A stretch of 20,694 nucleotides of DNA from JAHDCJ01 sp039028895 (lineage in GTDB: Bacteria; Bacteroidota; Bacteroidia; Chitinophagales; Saprospiraceae): assembly GCA_039028895.1 (NCBI GenBank), contig JBCCHF010000073.1, forward strand, positions 1-20,694, read 5' to 3'. This document shows, piece after piece, positions 16,255-20,694 of the stretch. Position numbers and translations under genes: made by a program. How positions within the stretch are numbered: position 1 is the stretch's first letter; the number at the start of each line of letters is the position of its first letter. The notes under the pieces were generated by a model. The model was not told the DNA's origin. It did no database searches and saw nothing but the letters and a program-made list of their open reading frames with translations.

Positions 16255-16593
16255 ATGAAAATTGCTACTAAGCGAGAAAACGGCGTGGTAATCATCGTTC
16301 TAGATGGTGACCTGACTATCGGTAAAGGCGAAACGAAACTTAGAAATAAGATCAAAGAACTCCTTGAAGATGGAGAGAAAGATATTCTCATCAACCTTAA
16401 GGATATCTTTATGATTGATTCCTCAGGAATCGGGGCACTCCTTTTTGCCAAATCAGCTACTAACCGTGCTGGTGGCACCGTTAAGTTGCTTCATGTAAAA
16501 GATAAGGTACTTGAAGTTCTTGAAATCACCCGTATTATTGGCGTTTTTGAGACATTTGATACTGAAGACAACGGTATTGCCTCTTTCGCTTAA
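16255..16593 (+). CDS. STAS-domain anti-sigma-factor antagonist (SpoIIAA-like)
   Basis: The 112-residue protein is a single STAS domain. It shows the GVVIIVLDGDLTIG strand-turn, the ILINLKDIFMIDSSGIGAL core and the terminal helix-strand pair (KVLEVLEITRIIGVFETFDT). S57 in DSSG aligns with the serine phosphorylated by the partner kinase in SpoIIAA-type proteins. Unphosphorylated, it should bind an anti-sigma kinase and free a sigma factor or another partner. No kinase, phosphatase or sigma gene is nearby, so the partners are encoded elsewhere. The start ATG overlaps the stop of a three-codon upstream frame (ATG at 16247, TGA at 16256-16258). The MbtH gene follows after 57 bases. Confidence 0.92.
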   Translation: MKIATKRENGVVIIVLDGDLTIGKGETKLRNKIKELLEDGEKDILINLKDIFMIDSSGIGALLFAKSATNRAGGTVKLLHVKDKVLEVLEITRIIGVFETFDTEDNGIASFA

Positions 16594-16650
16594 CCCACAA
16601 CGCCTCTTGGAATACGTTAAATGAATTTATAACCAAAAAAACAAAGCATA

Positions 16651-16887
16651 ATGAGTTGGGAAGAAAATAATGACAAGACTGAATACCAGGTTGTCATCAA
16701 TCATGAAGAACAATACTCCGTTTGGCCAACTGATCGTAAAATCCCCCTAGGATGGAAATCTGTAGGTAAAAAAGGAACCAAAGCCGAATGTCTGGATTAC
16801 ATCGAAGAAGTGTGGACTGACATGAGACCAATAAGCCTTAGAAAAAAAATGGAAGAGGACCTGAAAAACAACTTGAAAAAGTATTAA
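16651..16887 (+). CDS. MbtH-like protein, orphan
   Basis: The 78-residue protein carries the complete MbtH signature: N17, E19-E20, QYSVWP (21-26), P32-x-GW35, G39 and G42, CL (47-48), W55-T-D-M-R-P-x-S-L-R (55-64). MbtH proteins bind the adenylation domains of nonribosomal peptide synthetases and aid their folding or activity. They are usually encoded inside NRPS clusters. Here the neighbours are a STAS regulator (57 bases upstream, same strand) and a convergent aldo/keto reductase; no NRPS gene is in the window. It may serve a synthetase elsewhere in the genome or have another adenylating partner. All signature tryptophans are kept, so it does not look decayed. Confidence 0.92.
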   Translation: MSWEENNDKTEYQVVINHEEQYSVWPTDRKIPLGWKSVGKKGTKAECLDYIEEVWTDMRPISLRKKMEEDLKNNLKKY

Positions 16888-16939
16888 ATCAAGTACCTCC
16901 GCTTCTTTAAATATCCAGGTTTAATTGAGTTGTCAATGA

Positions 16940-17926
16940 TCAACTCGGGTCCAATCCTGGCATGACAGGATGTGGAACATATGGGGCCTCAATCTTGTTG
17001 ATGTCTTCGTCAGATAATGTGAGACCAACTGATTTTACGGCATCTTCTATATGGGAAATTTTTGTAGAACCAATGATTGGAGAACTCACGGCCGGTTTCG
17101 AAAGTAACCAGGCTAAAGCAACCTGGGCAGGACTGACACCTCTTTCATTAGCCACTTCAATCACAGCCTCTGCTACATCAAAGTCACTACTCTGACCGTA
17201 AAGCCGTTTATTGTAATCATCGATTTTGCTGCGTTTAGTATGAAAGCCTTCCCTTGTACGAGCGCCTGTTAATACCCCACGTGCTAATGGGCTCCAGGGA
17301 ATAAGACCAACGCCTTCATGCTCACACAAAGGATTCATCTCTCGCTCTTCTTCTCGATAAACGAGGTTATAATGATTTTGCATAGCTACGAATCGGGTCC
17401 ATCCGTGTAGGTCAGCCTTATATAGAGCCTGACAAAATTGCCATGCATACATGCTGGACGCTCCGATGTACCTGACTTTTCCTGCTTTTACAACATCATG
17501 CAAGGCCTCCAGTGTTTCTTCAATCGGAGTGGAATAATCCCAACGGTGAATTTGATACAAGTCGATATAATCTGTTCCAAGTCGACGCAATGAAGCATCA
17601 ACCTGATCCATAATATGCTTCCTGGAAAGTCCATAAGCATTAGCATGTTTTGCCATAGGAAACCTGACTTTAGTGGCGATCACGACCTCATCACGGCTGG
17701 CATATTTCTTTAAGGCTTTCCCAGTGAGTTCTTCACTAACACCCACCGAATACATATTGGCAGTGTCAAAAAAGTTGATGCCCAACTCAAGGGCTCTTTT
17801 TACATGCTCTTCACACGCTTTCTCTTCAAGGATCCAGTCACGCCATGATTTTGAGCCGTATGTCATCATGCCAAGGCAAATCCTAGACACTTTTAATCCT
17901 GATTTTCCAAGTCTTGTGTATTTCAT
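16940..17926 (-). CDS. Aldo/keto reductase
   Basis: The 328-residue protein has the complete catalytic tetrad of aldo/keto reductases: D54 and Y59 (DTANMY), K86 (ATKV) and H127 (YQIHRWD). A C-terminal NADPH-binding region with SPIIGSTK follows. The opening MKYTRLGKSGLKVSRICLGM and the segment IPWSPLARGVLTG are those of the bacterial YajO/YghZ-like group, which reduces a broad range of aldehydes. It is a cytoplasmic TIM-barrel enzyme of normal length. The gene starts 12 bases after the PEP carboxylase stop, so both are probably on one transcript. The physiological substrate cannot be inferred, and coupling to C4 metabolism is speculative. Confidence 0.93.
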   Translation of the reverse strand: MKYTRLGKSGLKVSRICLGMMTYGSKSWRDWILEEKACEEHVKRALELGINFFDTANMYSVGVSEELTGKALKKYASRDEVVIATKVRFPMAKHANAYGLSRKHIMDQVDASLRRLGTDYIDLYQIHRWDYSTPIEETLEALHDVVKAGKVRYIGASSMYAWQFCQALYKADLHGWTRFVAMQNHYNLVYREEEREMNPLCEHEGVGLIPWSPLARGVLTGARTREGFHTKRSKIDDYNKRLYGQSSDFDVAEAVIEVANERGVSPAQVALAWLLSKPAVSSPIIGSTKISHIEDAVKSVGLTLSDEDINKIEAPYVPHPVMPGLDPS

Positions 17927-17938
17927 GGTGTTTACTTT

Positions 17939-20488
17939 TTAGGCTGAATTCCTGCTCGCGTTTACATTCCCAAAAAGAGAACGGGTGACCATTTTCTCGT
18001 ACACTTCCCGATTATCAGGATTTTCAGCAATCTTTTGCAAAGCAAATTGCTGGATTGTTAAAAGCGGTAGTACTATGTCTTCTCTGATCGCAATTGAAGC
18101 CTTAGATATTTGCTCCTCTTCCATCAATTCCTGGTATCCGCTAATTTCCAGCATCATTTCTCTCGACAATTGACATTCGTCATAAAGGATTTGCCAGAAT
18201 TCCCCGAATTCAGCGTTTTCTTTCATATATGCCGTCAAAGGGAAATAAGTCTTGGTTATCGACATCATGCTATTGAGAATCAGGGTTTTGAAAAATGCAA
18301 CATTCCTGAAAAGGCCTTTAACTTCATCGAGTCGGCCTTCATTCTTTAGCTTTTGTATGGCAGTTCCTATCCCAAAATACCCAGGTACATTCTGTTTGAG
18401 TTGACTCCACGAACCCACAAAGGTTATTGCCCTTAAGTCCGAAAACTCGAGTTTCGCCTTGTTGCCTCTTTTTCCTGGGCGACTCCCGATATTGGCGCGC
18501 CCATAATACTTCATGGTGCCCATTTTTTGAAGATAAGGGAGAAATGCTTCGTGAGCTTTCAGGTCTGAATACTTTTGGTAACTGATCGACGCCAATTCGT
18601 CAAAAACGGCTCTCTCCTCGCCACTGATGTCTGTTTTGAGGTTACTGAAAACACCAGAAGAAAGACCTGCCATAACCAGTTGTTCGCAATTGTGTCTGAA
18701 TTGTGGAACCGTTCCGTACAAGCTGGTTATTGTCTGTCCCTGGATAGTTAACTGGATGGCATTATTGGCGATCAACTTGCCCTGAGAAGCGTAAAATCTA
18801 TGCGTCTTTCCCCCTCCTCTGGCCGGTGGACCGCCCCGTCCATCAAAGAATATCACTTTTATTCCATACTGCTCTGAGAGCTTTGACAAAGCTTCTTTGG
18901 TTTTAAAGATCTCCCAATTGGCTTTAAGGTAACCACCGTCTTTCGTGCCATCTGAAAAACCCAACATGATGGTTTGGCGATTACCTCTTCTCTGCAGATG
19001 GGCCTTATAAACAGGGTGATTATACAGGAACTCCATGGTTTCTGAAGCGCCGGATAAACCTTTTATCGTCTCAAACAGTGGAATAATGTCAACCTTGATA
19101 GCAGCATCCTTCCATCCACAGAACCTGAACAATCCATACACATTCATTACCGCAAAAATATCTTCAGAATTACTGATGATATAACGGTTGCAACCCAGTT
19201 CACCATTCACTTCCTGGATCTCTCGAATCTGCTGGATTGACCTGATGGTATCTACAATTAAAGAATCTTCAAAGTCTGATGGAGATGCAGAAATGGCGGA
19301 ATTGGTCAGCATCTGTATCATTTCATCTTGCGCATAAGCAACATCTGGATTGAAATCATCAATATACTTTGCGCAGATTTGCTTAACAGATCTGATATGA
19401 ATTCTACTGTCTTGCCTGATATCAAGAGAAGCAAAATGTGTTTTAAAAATATGCACCTTATCAATGAATGCATCAAGCATGTCAAGAAACAGACCATTAT
19501 GTTCTTTAATCAGGATTTCTCTAACTACCTCGAGCGGTGATAAAATCTCATCTAAAGAGATTTTTACACTTTTATCAAACATAGCATGGTACAGCTTGTC
19601 ACTTAACTCTGATAACAAGACCTCAACTTCCCGGAAGGTGAATCTACGCCTTAATGTTTTAAGATTATTGTAGTAGCTCTTCATAAGCTCTGTTCTAAGA
19701 TCATCAGCTACCTGCCTTGTGATTTCAGCAGTTACAAACGGATTACCATCCCGATCTCCACCTGGCCAGAACCCTAACTGGATCAAAGAAGGATTGGAAT
19801 AATCTTCGTCCTCAAGTGTATTTTTCAGACCTGAGTAGAGCTGTCCGATAGCATCAAAATAGACGTTCCGCAAATAGGAAATGATATTCCTGGCCTCATC
19901 AATAGGGGTTGGTTTTTCTTTATTCAGGAAGGAGGTCTTTCCCAATTGTTGCAATAAGGTATTGATCTCTTTTAGATTGTTTTCGGAAATGGCTTGTCTT
20001 AGATCATGGATGATATTCTGGACAGACAATGGATAAAATTGCGTAGGGTGGGCAGTAAAAACTATCCGCACACCAAAATCTCCAAGTTTTTCCTTTAAAC
20101 TCTTTTCTTGATGTCTTGCTTTGGCAATGGAGAAGAATTCCTCAAAATCGCCTTCATCCGTGTATTTGATAAGTCTGGGAAAAGCGGAATCCTCTATACT
20201 GTCAAACAAAACCACCTGACGCTCAATATATTGGATGACTCTGAACAAGAAGTCAACCTTTTCCTCTTCGGTCTTAAAATCGGTATGCCTGTCAAAAAAA
20301 GTAGCTACTATATCAGAAGGATTTATCCCGTTGGTCAATCCTTCCCTGCTTTTTTGAAAAAGGATGGGAATTAACATCCCTATATTGGATATCTTTTCAT
20401 ACGGTAGGTTCATGAAAAGACTATTATAAATCTTGTACCGATTAAGGACCTTGTTGTTGAAGGCTGTAAGGGCCTTTTTAAAGCTCAT
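17939..20488 (-). CDS. ppc: Phosphoenolpyruvate carboxylase
   Basis: The 849-residue protein converts PEP and bicarbonate to oxaloacetate, replenishing the TCA cycle. Seen motifs are FTAHPT with catalytic H147, GFWPGGDRDGNPFVTAEITR, GFSDGTKDGG (lysine loop), FFDGRGGPPARGGGKTH with R551 and R557, and ANIGSRPGKRG. Compared with classical enzymes the glycine loop differs (usually FHGRGGxxGRGGGP), with aspartate for histidine before GRGG and PPA in the middle. The end is ASRNSA rather than the near-invariant NTG with a terminal glycine. The protein is also slightly short for the family. It most likely remains a carboxylase of a divergent Bacteroidota subgroup, but allosteric behaviour may differ. 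It is first in a pair with the aldo/keto reductase. Confidence 0.93.
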   Translation of the reverse strand: MSFKKALTAFNNKVLNRYKIYNSLFMNLPYEKISNIGMLIPILFQKSREGLTNGINPSDIVATFFDRHTDFKTEEEKVDFLFRVIQYIERQVVLFDSIEDSAFPRLIKYTDEGDFEEFFSIAKARHQEKSLKEKLGDFGVRIVFTAHPTQFYPLSVQNIIHDLRQAISENNLKEINTLLQQLGKTSFLNKEKPTPIDEARNIISYLRNVYFDAIGQLYSGLKNTLEDEDYSNPSLIQLGFWPGGDRDGNPFVTAEITRQVADDLRTELMKSYYNNLKTLRRRFTFREVEVLLSELSDKLYHAMFDKSVKISLDEILSPLEVVREILIKEHNGLFLDMLDAFIDKVHIFKTHFASLDIRQDSRIHIRSVKQICAKYIDDFNPDVAYAQDEMIQMLTNSAISASPSDFEDSLIVDTIRSIQQIREIQEVNGELGCNRYIISNSEDIFAVMNVYGLFRFCGWKDAAIKVDIIPLFETIKGLSGASETMEFLYNHPVYKAHLQRRGNRQTIMLGFSDGTKDGGYLKANWEIFKTKEALSKLSEQYGIKVIFFDGRGGPPARGGGKTHRFYASQGKLIANNAIQLTIQGQTITSLYGTVPQFRHNCEQLVMAGLSSGVFSNLKTDISGEERAVFDELASISYQKYSDLKAHEAFLPYLQKMGTMKYYGRANIGSRPGKRGNKAKLEFSDLRAITFVGSWSQLKQNVPGYFGIGTAIQKLKNEGRLDEVKGLFRNVAFFKTLILNSMMSITKTYFPLTAYMKENAEFGEFWQILYDECQLSREMMLEISGYQELMEEEQISKASIAIREDIVLPLLTIQQFALQKIAENPDNREVYEKMVTRSLFGNVNASRNSA

Positions 20489-20520
20489 TTTGATAAAATT
20501 TCGTTTTGAAATGGAAAGGG

Positions 20521-20552
20521 TAAAAGTAGAATTTGTTTTAAGATTTTTCTAA
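20521..20552 (-). promoter_or_regulatory. Candidate ppc promoter
   Basis: On the minus strand, TTAG (20552-20549) precedes TACTTTTA (20528-20521) by 20 bases, an imperfect TTTG / TAnnTTTG pair. The leader would be about 30 bases. Each box has a mismatch, so this is only a candidate. Confidence 0.3.
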
Positions 20553-20620
20553 CCAGAATCCATTATTATGAATATTTTAGAAGGCGGCTTCAATTATCTT
20601 TGATTCTTACAATTCTAACA

Positions 20621-20694
20621 ATGCTTATGGCATTAATGTTTGGCGAATATTTATGGAACGAAATAACGTTTTTGCTAATAACGAAGCAATTAGC
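20621..20694 (+). CDS. Possible start of a membrane protein, cut by the window end
   Basis: From ATG at 20621 the frame stays open to the end of the window and begins MLMALMFGEYLWNEITFLL. The same frame is open upstream and encodes RRRLQLSLILTILT, which together would make a typical positively charged N-terminus followed by a transmembrane helix. No ATG lies upstream in this frame, so the start could be a TTG or this ATG. It would be divergent from ppc. With only 24 codons visible, and open frames also on the minus strand here, the call is tentative. Confidence 0.25.
   Translation, partial: MLMALMFGEYLWNEITFLLITKQL

Noticed and set aside
16927..16946. GAGTTG/CAACTC hairpin near the aldo/keto reductase stop
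   Set aside because: A 6-bp stem with no T-tract on either strand and overlapping the stop codon; not supportable as a terminator.
20568..20603. Short ATG frame of 11 codons before the window end
   Set aside because: Too short, and it competes with the longer hydrophobic frame; no support.
1..20694. tRNA, rRNA, CRISPR arrays, insertion sequences, prophage genes, diversity-generating retroelement linked to the S23/Avd-like gene
   Set aside because: No cloverleaf, repeat-spacer series, transposase or reverse-transcriptase motifs, or template/variable repeat pair was seen when reading both strands.

Overview
This window looks like chromosomal DNA from a member of the Bacteroidota, probably a free-living, Cytophagales-like lineage. 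The reasons are a degenerate type IX secretion C-terminal domain, a long FG-GAP/ASPIC-UnbV protein next to a secreted beta-mannosidase, genes without clear Shine-Dalgarno sequences, several -7 boxes of the TAnnTTTG type, and a START-like family typical of that phylum. Assignment below phylum is inference. I see no rRNA, tRNA, CRISPR array, transposase, integrase or phage gene.

Layout. 1-702 is the 3' end of an FnIII/CARDB-type surface protein. 951-1604 encodes a small exported protein with a relic T9SS-type C-terminus. 1680-2908 is a two-gene unit: an ATP-cone domain fused to an Mrr-like nuclease, then a small membrane-anchored protein. 2909-2972 is a repetitive convergent spacer. 9718-2973 (minus) is a likely three-gene operon: FG-GAP/ASPIC-UnbV protein, GH2 beta-mannosidase, and an unrecognised cytoplasmic protein. 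Divergent from it is clpB (9934-12546), which ends in a good intrinsic terminator.

12623-13111 (minus) encodes a small putative lipoprotein. It is divergent from 13223-14962, the most unusual gene here: an exported, membrane-anchored protein with an Ig-like domain, TPR-like repeats, a tryptophan-rich beta domain, one transmembrane helix and a cytoplasmic helical tail resembling effector-associated (EAD-type) adaptor domains of bacterial conflict systems. No effector enzyme is encoded nearby, so it reads as a sensor or adaptor whose partner lies elsewhere.

15123-15521 encodes an orphan 23S-intervening-sequence (S23) four-helix protein, and 15592-16068 (minus) a START-like protein. 16255-16887 carries a STAS anti-sigma-factor antagonist followed by an orphan MbtH-like protein with no NRPS in view. 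The window closes with a minus-strand pair, PEP carboxylase followed by an aldo/keto reductase.

Functional picture: housekeeping (ClpB, PEP carboxylase), glycan use (beta-mannosidase and its surface partner), and several accessory signalling or conflict-like genes (EAD-type membrane protein, ATP-cone nuclease, orphan MbtH, S23 protein). All identifications come from reading motifs by eye; no database search was run.
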